From Adenanthera pavonina (Eukaryota > Streptophyta > Magnoliopsida > Fabales > Fabaceae): DNA of 64,000 nucleotides. Position numbers and translations under genes: made by a program. The notes beneath the pieces are model-generated. The model was not told the DNA's origin and made no database searches. It worked only from the letters and a program-made list of their open reading frames with translations. The stretch spans positions 21,426,001-21,490,000 of the forward strand of contig JAIVEN010000022.1 in assembly GCA_026686845.1 (NCBI GenBank). Reading direction: 5' to 3'. Of this stretch, positions 37,290-50,091 are shown one piece after another; positions within the stretch are counted from its first letter, which is position 1; each line of letters begins with the position of its first letter.

Positions 37290-38022
37290 TAGAGTGAAGT
37301 ACTTTGACCTCCCTTCTATTTTGTATTAATTACAAGGACTTCCCATCTATTTTAAAAATATATAATTTAGTTCAATTTGTTAACACTGTTAAAATACTAT
37401 TTTTTAATTAAAAATCATATTAATCTTAATTATATTTGCCAAATTATCCCTCATTATATTAAATCTCTAATTCAATAAGTTGTTCCTTCCTTTATTTTTT
37501 TTAAAAAAATTCATTTTGATTAATTTTTCATGAGTTCTAAAATTAATAAATTTTATAATATGATCATAATTTTATCATTTTTATAATCCAATAAAAAATT
37601 AAAAAATACATGTTTTAAAATTTTCTTTAACCAACACCTATGTTTAAAATATTATCAAATGAATAAGTTTCAATAAATGTGTTTAAATAATTTAAATTTA
37701 TAAAATTATTCATTAATTAATTTTATAGTATGATACGAAAGTTTTAAAATATATGTATTAATTTTTTTGCTAACATAAATGTTTAAAATTTTTAAATAAT
37801 ATTAACATCAAAAATGGTATTTTGGTCCACAAAAAAATTTAAACAAGTGATTTAACAGTTAAGTGACTGTTTGGATGGAAAGAAATGAAATCTTAAAAAT
37901 AGATGGGAGGTTTGTATAGTATAAATTTTAATTTTAAGAAAGATCCACCTAGGTTTTTAAAATAAAAAGGAGATCTATGTGATTAAGGTAAAATAGAAGG
38001 TTATATTTTACTCTATTTGTAA
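37290..38022. mobile_element. MITE-like element, about 0.73 kb
   Basis: The left end (TAGAGTGAAGTACTTTGACC then TCCCTTCTATTTT) pairs with the right end read in reverse (TAGAGTAAAATATAACC then TTCTATTTT), giving ~35-bp imperfect inverted repeats. A second inner pair (ACTTCCCATCTATTTT with AAAATAGATGGGAGGT) strengthens this. No ORF and no clear target duplication. Confidence 0.55.
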
Positions 38023-41000
38023 ATATTGTGCTATAAACAAATGGAATTAAGATGATAATTTCTATCATGCGTAGTGATTGTGGGATTTTATTAAAAATTA
38101 GGGTCAAGGTTACATAATATTAATTATCATTCTATTAGACTTTATTATAAAACACTCACATTTATTTAATGTTAGATGCGTGAAATAAGAAAAAAATCTA
38201 CATATTGTAATTGCAATTATAGATTCTATTTTTCAAATGCAATTGAAGAAATAATCCGTGCATCGCATGTGTCATTTTCTAGTTATATATCTAAGTAAGA
38301 TACTTGTGACACTCAAATTGAATTGATAGTCATTTATAATAAATAGTCTCAAAAATTATATGATAGATAAAATAAGAGAATTCAAATATGAAGATAGTCT
38401 GGTTTAAAAAATACGAAAATAGTGATTAAATTAATAATCTTTTGGGATAACGAATTAAATAAATAATAAGATGCAATATCTGTTTTTGACCAAAAATCAT
38501 ATGAATTATCTAAATTCAAAATTGATTCCGTTTAAAGTGGTTAAGTTGATTACATATGGTTGTAGACCAAGGATTTATTGAATTGATATTAAATATTTAT
38601 TCAATAGACCGAATTAACTTAATTTTAAAAAATTATTTTTATTGATACAAGTTATTAACTCAATTAATTGTTCATTTTTTACTAAATTAACCAATAACAA
38701 TAAATAGACTTATGGTAAATTGTAATGAATAATAATTGTGAGATTTGAGCATTTATAACTTTTTTTTTTTAATCAGATCAAACCCAACCCAACTTGGTTA
38801 AGTGCAACATTGGGATAGGTGCATGTTGAGTTGGAATTTTTCTAACAAGTGAATGCCTCCAACTTTCTTATTGAAAAAGAATTTGAAGTTAACTTATTAT
38901 AATTAAGTAGTGGCCAAAAAATTATTATAAATAATTACGATTCAAATTTTAATTAAAAATTTATTGATTAAAACTCCAACTAAAACCAAGTTTTTTTTAT
39001 TTAAATAAGTAATTTCTTGAACGTCTTCCATGTTGATTGTATATCACTACTATACCATTCCATTTTATTTGTTAAAAAATATTTATTAAAATGTTAACCC
39101 TATGAAAGCTAGCCAGCATTGGGCAGCTCGAGGATTGGGCGGGTTTTGACCCGGACCATAAAAAATTAATAAAAACAAAAATTAAAAAATATGAGTTCAT
39201 TTATTAATAAATACATAATTGCCTTCATTCAACATTTATGTTATTAGAAAATAATGTTAGAATTGAAATTAACATTTTCTAAGACCATGAATACTTAATA
39301 ATGATACATTATTTTTTATATAATATTTAGTTAAAAACAATTTAAAATTTTAAATAGCACTAAAAGATTAAAATCTTGAAAAATCTTTATAATAATCATA
39401 AAGTCAATTTATTATATAAGATATGTTAAGAAAAACAACCAAATAAAATAAATTAATATTCAAAAGAAAGCAGGCCAAAAAAAATTGAACAACATTTATA
39501 TTTTGGAATTAAATTTAATGTATATTATTAAATTGTGTATATAGTATTTAGTAAAATTTGGCTCAATTTTAACAATATTATAATTAAAAAATAAAGATTC
39601 ACTTGAGACTAGTTCATATGATAAAAGTCGAATAAAACACAAATAGAGGTGCAAGATTTCAAACCCTTTTGGTCGATGTAATAAAAAAATAAAAAAAAAG
39701 TCATCGTCTATAGGAAAATTGTGCTTTTGACTTTGATATAAATGTCTACAAGTTTTCATTCAAATTTTATGATTGTTTTTTTAGAAAAATTTATTAATTT
39801 TTATGATTCTTTTTAGACCAAGGACAATTATTTTGATTGAAAGGGTATGATTTGTAATAAATTTTGTTCATTAGATGATGAAAAATCAAAATGTAACTTA
39901 CAAATTATACATATCATTTCTTTATAAAAATACATATTATTTTTTTTTATTAAACCACTTGATATCCCAGTAATTATATTAGATTCCATATAATTTGAAT
40001 CGAGTCAAGTAGGGCCATAAAGGTGACAAAATTCTCCCAACAACTATTACAGCAGTTTTTTAACTATATATGTAAATATGTATTGTTTAGATATAATAAA
40101 TTACCTAACTAATTGAAAAATAAACTTGATTTAGTTAAATGATCATATTTCAAATTAAAATTTAAAAATGTATTAATTATAATTAATATGAAAGTTAAGG
40201 TGGTGGTAAAATCTTATCAAAACATTTTCAATTAAAATTTGAAAGTGTTACAAATTATAACAAATTCGCATTGATTGTTTTCAAATAGCAAAGTAACTAA
40301 CTAATTTGAATTCATATTAATTTATGTTTGGCCAGAAAAAAATAACATAGATTTATGTCAAAATTTCTTTATGTGCATTATGATTTGTGCAATCGGCTCA
40401 TCTAAATATAAGTCTCATATGTTAATAAAATACAATCAATAAAATATAATTTTTAAGAATAATCACATAATCATTCACAATTAATAAATAATCTTATGCA
40501 ATATCTAAATTGGTGAATTAAAGTTGATCTACCAATTCAACCTGTCAATCACTAATATTATAAAATCATTGGTATTTAAATATGGTGTTGATATACTAAG
40601 ACACAAAATAATGTTTCAATATTTATAATGATGTATTGATGATCAATTTCATGGTACCACATTAATATATTTTTCTCTTATTTGTAGATATAATTCACTA
40701 ACTATCTGTCTTTTTTTGTTTAACCATGGTAAATATTTTTCTTTCAAAACATTTGTATATAATTTCTTATGTAAAATTAAACATGTCAAATGAATTAAAA
40801 TCTTCTATCTCTATTGACTAATAACTTCATATAATATATATATATATATTATATATAAAGAATTTCATACATGGGTACATTATTAGACATATATTCACCT
40901 AATGATGTCAGGCACTATTACTAGAATAAAGGTTTTTATCTTAGATATTTATGTCCTCATTTGATTCAAGGTTATCTTTCAATATGCATAGGAGACAATT

Positions 41001-41269
41001 TCTTATTATGTTATTATTTGCAACAGCTATTAATAAGAATTTGGGTCAAAGCATATGTAGTGTTGGGTTGTACGCACCTAAACCAGTATTTATCATGGTT
41101 AATTGTATGTTCCCCCTACTTTTAATGCTGTGTATTGAGAAATTTTCAATGATTCAATTTAACTATCTCTTTTATCACTTTCTTTGATCATATAATTATA
41201 TCCAACATATTAAATTATTGGAGTATGCATTTCCTGACATTTACTTATAATTTAACTTATTTTATAGAA
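38023..41269. other. AT-rich intergenic DNA, no gene seen
   Basis: There are long AT tracts, a TA microsatellite near 40836-40860 and scattered stops in all frames. Near 40955-41070 lies the second copy of the dispersed repeat also found at 32390-32500. No coding potential or element ends were recognised. Confidence 0.5.
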
Positions 41270-44152
41270 ATCGATTATGCTCTTGGAAAAAGTGCAAGTA
41301 CTGTAAAAAGCAAGTTAATAGTAAATGTCAAGCAAGATGAATAGTGAAAAGTAAGTAAGATATATGAACTTCACATGAAAAAGTAAAAAAGAAAAGTTAA
41401 TAGGTTCTCTAAATAAAGTAAATAGAAAAAATACAGAAAACCAAGATAAAAGTACACAACCCAAAGCTAAATTGATCTACAAAAGTTAAAAAAGTATAAA
41501 CTCTCTCTCTTCCTCTTGGGAGCTGAAAATGGGAGGGAAAAAGTGGATAAAAATGCCCTTCCCTACTAATCTCACAATGACAAAATATCCAATGGCAAAT
41601 GAGTAAAGTAACTTAAACAATTCAAGCATAATCTTGAGCCATGAGGTCAAAAGCAAATCCAAGAGCCCAAGTTCATCCAAACTCCCTATAAATGCCCCAT
41701 GACCCCACCAACCTCTTTGCTTATTTACAAGAGGTCTTGCTAAGGTTAGAGAGAGAAAGGGAGAGGGCGTGTAAAGAGAGAAAGAGAAAAGAAAGGCCGA
41801 AAGTGAGAGGGAGGAAGAGAGGAAGAGAAAGTGGAAGGGAAGGAAGGCAAGGTGAAGGCTCCAAGAGGTGTGAGCTCTTTTCTTATCTCTTCTAATGTGT
41901 TAGGTTTAATATAATATAAGTTTTAATGATAATAAATGTAAAGTAATCAGGAACAAATGCATCATATGTATCTTACATATATATTGCTCCTAAAAGAAGT
42001 AAAAAAGGTATTAGCATGTGTTTAATTGTATTTATAATACATATATCATGCTATGTACTAATATATCTATTGTGCTCTTATATTTTATAATACAAATTGA
42101 ATATATAAATTAGACTAACTACTTGGTTTGTAGGTGTAATACATTAAATGTATGATTGTCCAAGTATGAAGAATGAGTATTGGAATAGAGAAAGGGAGAA
42201 TCAACATCATGTCTCACTCAAACAAGAAGAAAAGAAAAGATGCTCTAAGAATTGAAGATCAAAAGGAAATATACTAAAAATGAGAATGATTAAGTGAAAG
42301 CTCAACTTTTGAAGACCTAGCTATTAGGTATATTTTGTTTTCACTAAGTCTTGAGCTGATTTAATCTTTGAAATTTATTTAATTTTGTTACCATATGTTT
42401 TGAACGAGTTAAATTAAGTGAATATAATGTTAGCATGTGTTAGAATTGAGAAATATTAGCTAACAAATAAATTTTGCATCTGACTCATGTTTATTTTGTG
42501 CAAAATTCAAACTTGGCTTAGTAAAATTTGAAGTTACAGAGTTCTTATCTCTAATAATGAATTTCAGGTCTGAAATATGAATTTGGGCTAGACATTGTTA
42601 GTGAAAGTGTACAAAATTTGCATGAAATTTAGTCAAAATTTGAATGTTAGTGAAGATTAAAGAGAGTGCAGAGTTACCTCTTCTAATAGACAAACTTTAG
42701 ACTTCAAAGTGCGAATTTCAAAATGAGAACTTGTGAGTCTCATTAGAGCATGCCTCTGACAGACGAACTTTGCAGTTCAACATTCAAACTTCGAAGAAAG
42801 AACTTTTGTGTCATGTTAAATATGCCTCTGATAGACGAATTTCAACTTTTGAAATTTGAATTTTGAAGTGTATTGTCAAAACTTGAGACAACTATTCAAA
42901 TTCAACAGACACACTTCCAATATAAAAATTCACACGAAACTAACATGGGTTATCTTTGATAAACTTGAAATTCGAACGTCACTTAGTGACAGACAAATTT
43001 TGAAATTCAATGTTAAACACATAACTATGCTGACTCTATGAAATTTATTTATTAAGCCTCTAAATTTAAATTTTGGTATGTTAGATGCATTTAATGCGGT
43101 TGTTGAAAGGCTTTTGTGCAGAGTAACAGCTGGAACTTGTGTCTAACAGATAGATCTTGTGTCTAACAACTATTTAAACTGCAAATCTATAAATAGAACT
43201 TCATTTGAACTTATGAAAAATGAATTTAAGTAAGTTTTAAGCCAAAATGCTGCTGCAATTTATAAAATCATTCTGTGTGAGTATTTAAGGTTAAACCTAC
43301 CTCATTAGAGTAAGTTTTGATGTATTATCTAATGTAAAAGAGAGTTTCTATCTTGTAATATTTTCTTCTACATTTTCTGGATAGAATTTTAGTGTGGGAA
43401 AATACTAAGAAAATTACACCTCTTGTAAAGATGAAAAGAGTAACTAGATAAGTGCCTACTAAAACTTGTGGGATGTACTGAGGTTTTACATGTACCCAGA
43501 TCAAACATGTGGGATATAGTGAAAATATCAAGTAGAGGATTGATGACTGGATGTAGACTAAGTGGTTGGCCCAAACCAATATAAATTCTTGTGTCTTACT
43601 CTTCTTCATCTCACTTCATTTGTCTCACTCAACATACTCTATTGATCCCTATTCTGCTGCAACATCTAGTGAAATTGGGTTATACTTCAAAAGAGGTGAA
43701 AATTTTGTATCACCCAATTCACTCCCCTCTTGAAAAATTAGCCAACCTTACACAATGTTCTTCCTCATTCATTTAGTTCTATTTTGGTTAAAGTTGAAGC
43801 ATTTTTCTTCTCTCTTCCAAGGTCCATGAGCCATGGTCAAGAAGGGTTTGTGGAGCTAAGTCTTCAGTCTCATTTTGGCAACCATTTCAATGAGTTTATG
43901 ATGATGAGTTTAGGCTTGTTTGCATGCCAAAATAATGATGGAATCAAGTTTTTGAATTCAAGTTCTTCTTGAGGGAAGTCTTAGCCAAACAAAAATCATG
44001 GCTCTAGGGTTGGATTTTCATGAAGTTAAAGGTTTCAATGAGTCTCTAGCATGCAAAATATTCCAGAAAGGTCAACGGATTCATAAACAAAAGTGATTGG
44101 CATAATGTTAAAGTTAGGGTCATTTATGCATGTATAAGTTCAAGTTGAATTA
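41270..44152 (+). repeat. Probable long LTR remnant split by a SIRE-like LTR
   Basis: A TATAAATG box near 41690, a long purine-rich leader (41740-41860) and a donor-like GGTGTGAGC near 41865 match the layout of the LTRs at 32686 and 50092. After the nested LTR, text near 43790-43850 (ttccaaggtccatgagcc) matches what follows the donor in those LTRs. Neither outer end is defined. Confidence 0.35.
42140..43752 (+). repeat. Diverged SIRE-like LTR
   Basis: It ends CACTCCCCTCTTG...CCAACCTTACA, like the SIRE-like LTR ends, and has CTGACAGACGAACTTTG near 42760, other CAGACGAA/TTCGAA-type words, a poly-purine-flanked TATAAATAG near 43190 and GATGTAGACTAAGTGG near 43553. It is clearly older than the other copies. 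The left end is approximate and no target duplication was found. Confidence 0.7.
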
Positions 44153-47100
44153 TGTAACATCTAAAATTTTATAATTTGTTTGAATTCTGGTTCAAAGATT
44201 AATTGCATAATTGGAATTAAAAGATCTTAAATATCTTATGTAAATTAAATCATGGACTAAATTCCAAAGGATGATCAGGGACCAAATTACAAAGAAAGTT
44301 GGATAGCATAATTGTAAATATTAATTATTAGCAAAAAGACAAAAAGGGGGACATAAATGTCATTTCCTCAAATAAATTATTTGTCTAGTATTTGTTAAGA
44401 CTAATTATGGGAGATGATTCAAGAAAATTATCATAAAAAATTATACTCTAATAAGCAAAACCAGAAAATAGATATATTGGGCAGAAAATTGGTCTAAAGT
44501 TCCATAATCTATAAATTAATAAAAATTAGAAAATAAGTTTGGATTAGGAAACTTAGATATATTATGGCATAAAAAGAGATATTGAATTTTTCTATAAGAT
44601 TTAATAGTTATAGAATCTGTCTAATGGATATTGAGCTAAAATCGGAGTCCAAATCTAATAAGATTGCATCAATTTCATTATGGGTCAAGAGTACTATTCA
44701 TGGAGGCCCAGTAAAGATATAGAAAATCCTAATAGGCTAGGGATGGTTTTTGGAGGCCCAGAAGTATTATTGACAAAAATAGTTCAAACCAAGCCAAAAA
44801 AAGAAAAAGGGCCCAATAAGCTCAATTCAACCAATTTCCAGACTGATTAAATTATAGGTGACCAAGTAGACTATGAAATAGTCAAGAATAAGTTCAAAAT
44901 AATTTTAGAAGGTTTATAATAATTATTTATGCAGAGAGGTTACAAGAAAAATTAACCATGACTAATTTTATCAGTGTTTTTTGGTTAGAACCTAATAAGG
45001 TAAAATATTTTTTTAAAATAAATTATATGGGTTTAGAAATGATTAATTAAGATTATAATGAGTTTAAAATTCATATTTTAAATACATTTATACATGAAAA
45101 ATTTTATCAGACAAAATTTACATAATCTGAGCCCAAAAACTCAGTATATGTTGAAATTGGGCCAAGAATTAAATAGTTTAAACGCAAATAATTAAAGGCA
45201 TCATCTTGGGCTAATTTTGGCCTCAAAGTGGCGTGCAAATAAGAAGAAAAAGGAGTGGAGAAGAGTAAACCACCATGCATGATACTATGTAAAAGATTAG
45301 GAGTCAAAATTGGAAGTTTGGATGAAGTAAGCTCATGTAAGCATAATGATGCAATATTTACCTTATTTGGAGATGAAGTGGCATCCAAATTGATGACAAG
45401 AGAGGAAAAATTAATTAGATACCAATTAGGTGAAGAAATTAGGTGCATGGAGGAGAAAAGAGGTGATGTGGTGTAATTTTTAGCCCTTAAATCAAAATTA
45501 AATCCAATGGATGGAGTTCCTTTTTGTTGCCTATAAATAAGCTCTTCCTCCCCTCCATTCTTCACACCAAATTCAAAAATTTTATCATATATTAGTGAGA
45601 GAGTGAATTATAGAGAGAAGGAGGATAAGATGAGAGGAAGATTTGCAAATTTAAGGTAATATCTTTTCCCTTTTCTTGCATTTTATTTCTAAATGGCTGT
45701 TTAGATCCTGTTTTTCAATAATTGGTAGGTGAAAAACATGTTTATGTTATGAATATGATGATCATGTTGGATCAAACTAGTGAAAGAATGATGAACATGC
45801 TATAAATTTTGCATGAACAAGCATGAATATATGAAGAACATGATGAACATGTTAAAAGATGTCTTTTGATCTTAAATGTTACCATGCCAAAATTAAATCA
45901 TGTTTCTTGCAATTATTTTTAAATATTATGCTAAGAATGAGATTATGATGTTATTCGGATTTTCTTAAATCTCACCCTACCAAATATCTAACCATGATTA
46001 TGTCCAAATCATGTGAAAGGCAAGGAAATAAAGAAGGATTCATGAAGAAATGTTTAGAAATAGGAAGAATATTTTGGATGTTTATGTAATATCAAAGTTC
46101 AATGACATTTTATGTTATAATTATGTAAATTACATGTGATTCTTAAAACAATGAATAAAAGTCTGTTTTGGATCAATTCTACATGTGTTATATGACTACT
46201 ATTGAAAGAATGACATTATGAAATTTTATGGAATAAAATTTGGAAAAAAAAATTAGGGTAAAAATTGCAAGTAAATTCACAAAATTTACCATAGCGATTT
46301 GCCCAATACAATTCCAAATTAATATTTTTTCCTCATAGAGTATTTTAAGAGATGAATTTAGCAATTTGAACCACCTTTAAACGATATTTCTAGAATTAGT
46401 TATGATTTTTTAAAGTTCAGCCAAATTATTATAGTTACTAAATGAATAGTGACTTTGGGTAACTTTTGAAATTTTTTGAATTTAACCCAATTTTACTTCC
46501 AAATGCATCTAATTGGAATCCAAACCACTAAAATGGTTCCTAAGGTTAAGGTTTGACAAATTAGCATGATGTTTAGCAAGTTCTATTGATGTTGTTAGGC
46601 TCATAACAAGCTAAAAAAGTAAAGCAAAGCAAGAGTAAAGACCAAGTGAAAGCCAAAAGTTAAAGCTTCAAGGTAGCACATTGTTATGTTTTTATGTTAT
46701 TGTGCAACTGATGTTTATATACATTTATATGTTATGAAAATGTTCCAAGTTCCTGTTATGATTGTTTTCCATGATTGGGTGGCTATTTTATAATCAAGGC
46801 TAAGCCCAAGATGTCCTATTTTTAAACTGTTATACTACTAAATTTTTATTAGGCAACAAAGTGTTTATGTATGTTTTCATAAAATTGTGCAATATTTTCA
46901 ACGTTTTAAATGTAATGCAATGATATAATTGAATAAGCAATATTGCTACTGAGATTTCTCCAAATCTCACCCCATAGTTTTCCAAATGATAGAGTCAAGC
47001 CATGGTTAAGGAAAGCAAGTGGCCAAAAAGGTTAAAGAACAAGATAGATGTATTATAAACTATTTTTGGGTTGATTATACTATCTACTTTAAACTATTTT

Positions 47101-47749
47101 ATAAAATTGAACATTGCTCCAAAAATTCTGGTATCTATATGTATGGATAGAGGCATGTCTTATGAACAATATGACACTAATTTTGTTGTATTTGAAATTA
47201 TACAATGGTAGTTATGCATATTTTACCAAAAATACTCTAGTGAAAATCATTTTTGACCCCTAAAAGTTCAAATTAGTGCTTTGCCTAGTAGATACCTTGT
47301 AAATGTCTAAAATAAGTATGTTTAGAAGGTAGACAAATAAAGTTTTTAGATGATGCTAATATTGCACATGAATTGGCCTTGTATTTTATGAGATATGAAT
47401 TTTCAGAAGCCATGGCTTAGGATTTAGACAGAAACTTGAACCAAAAGGTGAATAGTAAAGTTTAATGAATAAATTCTATGAATCTAAGTTATGGTGTTCT
47501 AGTTTCGTATTTTTTTTTTCCATGAATTTCAAGGTGTGCATGATTTTTAAAGACTTCAAACATTAAGAAATGAATTTTGTACAATTAGTTATAATTTTTG
47601 TAAATTTGCTAAAAAATGAATTGTAAATCTTGCGAAAATAGTTTTAAATAGTTTTAAGTTTTAAATTGGTTTAAGGTCTTAAAAAGCTTTTAAATGCTTT
47701 CTAATTAGACAATTTGTATGGAAAAAGCATTAAATTATAAGATATAACA
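44153..47749 (+). repeat. Long gypsy-like LTR (about 3.6 kb)
   Basis: It starts TGTAACATC and ends GATATAACA. It has a TATA box (CCTATAAATAAG near 45529), a purine-rich leader near 45590-45640 and a donor-like GGTAATATC near 45656. An AATCTCACCCTA-type block occurs twice (about 45970 and 46965), suggesting an internal duplication or two merged LTRs. The 152-codon - strand ORF at 45107-45565 lies antisense over the U3 and has no recognisable domain. No matching 5-bp duplication was found. Confidence 0.5.
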
Positions 47750-49139
47750 TCGAAAACCTCCATAATTTGAAATTACAGTTACAGAGGAAATGTTGTAAAA
47801 TGTACCAACAATCACTTCACAGTTGATGTGGTTCATCAATAACAAAAGGACAAATGCAAAATTAACCTAACTTGGAGTTAGAATACTAGAGAGAATGCTG
47901 GAAAAAAGCGGAAATCGTGATATTTGAAAAAACTAATCATGCTTAAAAAAATGCTGATGAATTTAGTTCATGAGAAAAATACATACATTTTTAGAGAAAA
48001 ATCCAGGCATTTTTAAGAAAATAATGGAAAAATACTTTGGGGAAAATGTCAATGAATTTAATTCAATAAAAAATGAGGGGGAGAAAAATTGAATAAAAGG
48101 ATATAAGGGTGAGAAATTTTTTAAGAAACAAAAAAATTAGTTGTGTGGTATGAAACTAATTAATCCAAAAAAGGGGAAAAGTTTTACAATTGAAAAAAAA
48201 TTGACAAAAGACAATAATCCCAAAGAAATTGAATCATGGTTAGGGGCAAGCAAAATATGGAGGGAAAAAATAAGTAGCAAAATGAAAGCTCCTGAGAGAA
48301 AATAATTAAAGAAATTATTTAATTAATTTTAAATAATAAAAGAATCCAAAAATATTCATCAATTAATAATAATTAAAATTAAAAGAAAATAAATTAGGGA
48401 GTATATGAGCCCCATATGGAAAGAATGAGGGAAAGAAGAGCCCAACCAAAAAGAAAAGAAAAGAAAAGAATGGATTGGAGACAGAAATCAAAGCATGCCA
48501 GAAGGACATGTAGCAACAAGAGAGTCTATCTACACAAAGCCCAATTAGAGGAGCTGGCATTGTGCAGCAAATGCACAATGCAGCTTGTTCTTAGTTTATT
48601 ATAATATATTTGATATATTTGATAATGAATAATTAAATACGATCATAAAGGGGGAGATAAGGCCTAATAAGATTATGATGTACAAGAAAAATATGCATAT
48701 ATTCATTTTCAATCCTATGAACACGTTGGTTGGGCTAGGTAGGCCAAGGATTGCCCACTCTAGGTGTTTGTGCACACTACTAGCTATGGGATAGTTTGTG
48801 GAGTAGTTTGAGGATTGGAAAATAATATATACATATTTTGCTTATACATCATAATCTTAATAAGCCTTGTCCCATTCCCAAGACGTATTAAATTATCCAT
48901 CATTTTAATGTATAAGAGTATTATGACGTTTAAGCTTATATCATATATTGTGTACACTAAACATGTGATAAGTATATTAGCTTATACTGTAAGGTCTTAT
49001 ATGACACTGCAAACGAACCCTATGATATATATATATATATAATAAATATTGCATATCTCAATTTTCATGTTAAAAAAAGATTTAATTTTTCTTTGGTAAG
49101 CACAAAGGGTATCACAGCTAACAACCAAAAACTATTTCT
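47750..49139. other. AT-rich intergenic DNA, no gene seen
   Basis: No recognised coding sequence or element ends. There is a TA microsatellite near 49026-49042. The 60-75 codon ORFs around 48363-48604 are AG-rich and overlap each other on both strands, which argues against coding. Confidence 0.5.
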
Positions 49140-49149
49140 ATCAGTGATA

Positions 49150-50091
49150 ATAATGAAACTAATATTGTTCTCATCCAGGATAACCTTGAGTACATGAGAG
49201 ACTTTAGACCAATCTCTCAGTGTAATGTAAGCTTTAAAATTCTCACCAAGCTATTGGCCAATTGCTTGAAAACGATTCTTAACAAAGTGTTGAGTCAAAA
49301 GCAATGTAGCTTTATCTCTAGAAGACATGGAAGTGATAATGTTATTATCACTCAAGAAGTCATTCACTCCATGAGAAAAAAACAAGGGGCTAAAGTGTAT
49401 ATGGCCATTAAGTTGGACCCTGAAAAAGCTTATGATCGCTTGGAATGGGATTTTATTGAAGAAACTTTAAAGATAGTAGGTATTATTGATCACTTTTACA
49501 AAGTTATCATAGCCTATATCTCAACACCCAAAATGAGTGTGATTTGGAACGGTGAAAATTCTAATCAGTTCGCTCCTTCTCAAGGAATTAGATAAGGAGA
49601 TCCAATCTAATTTATTTTATGTATGGAGAGACTTATCCACTGTTTTTATACTACAATTAAGGATAAATTGTGGAAACCATTTAAACTTTCTAGAAATGAT
49701 CCCTATATATCACACTTTTTCTTTGCTAATGATATTACGTTTTTCTCTTAGGCTTCTATTAACCAAGAAGATGCTACTATGAACTATCTTCAAAAGTTCT
49801 ATTATGCATCTGGTGAGCAGATTAGCTTGCCTAAAACACACTGCAATAGCTAATGAACTTAGTGAGAGAATTCATATTTCCCTTATCAATGACCTTGATA
49901 AGTACTTGGGAGTGGCTTTCATTCATATAAGAGTAAAGAAGTCTATCTTTACTCCTTTGATCAATAAAGTGAAAAACAAGCACTCCTCTTGGAAAAATAA
50001 ACTTTTAAACTGTGCAGGAAGAACTATGTTGGTGAAATCTATCCTTAGAGCCATTCCTACATATATGATGTAGACTATGTTCCTACCTACT
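49150..50091 (+). pseudogene. LINE reverse transcriptase, first part
   Basis: The frame from 49194 reads FRPISQCNVSFKILTKLLAN, then GAKVYMAIKLDPEKAYDRLEW, then APSQGIR*GDP. These are the RT palm and fingers of plant L1 LINEs. Stops are at 49593 (TAA in GIRQGDP) and 49608. The catalytic FADD box near 49725 reads FANDIT, so one catalytic Asp has become Asn. A frameshift near 49840 moves the coding sequence to the frame of 49804-50073 (LNCAGRTMLVKSILRAIPTYMM), followed by a stop at 50071. The text runs straight into the LTR junction. Confidence 0.82.

Noticed and set aside
40900..40935. CACTATTACTAG as a CACTA left end paired with 31744
   Set aside because: It lies on the wrong side for pairing with 31744, lacks the ACAA continuation and has no subterminal repeats next to it.
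45107..45565. 152-codon - strand ORF as a gene
   Set aside because: It lies antisense over the U3/leader of a long LTR, has no recognisable domain, and its mirrored + strand ORF (45255-45476) is equally open, which points to low stop density rather than coding.
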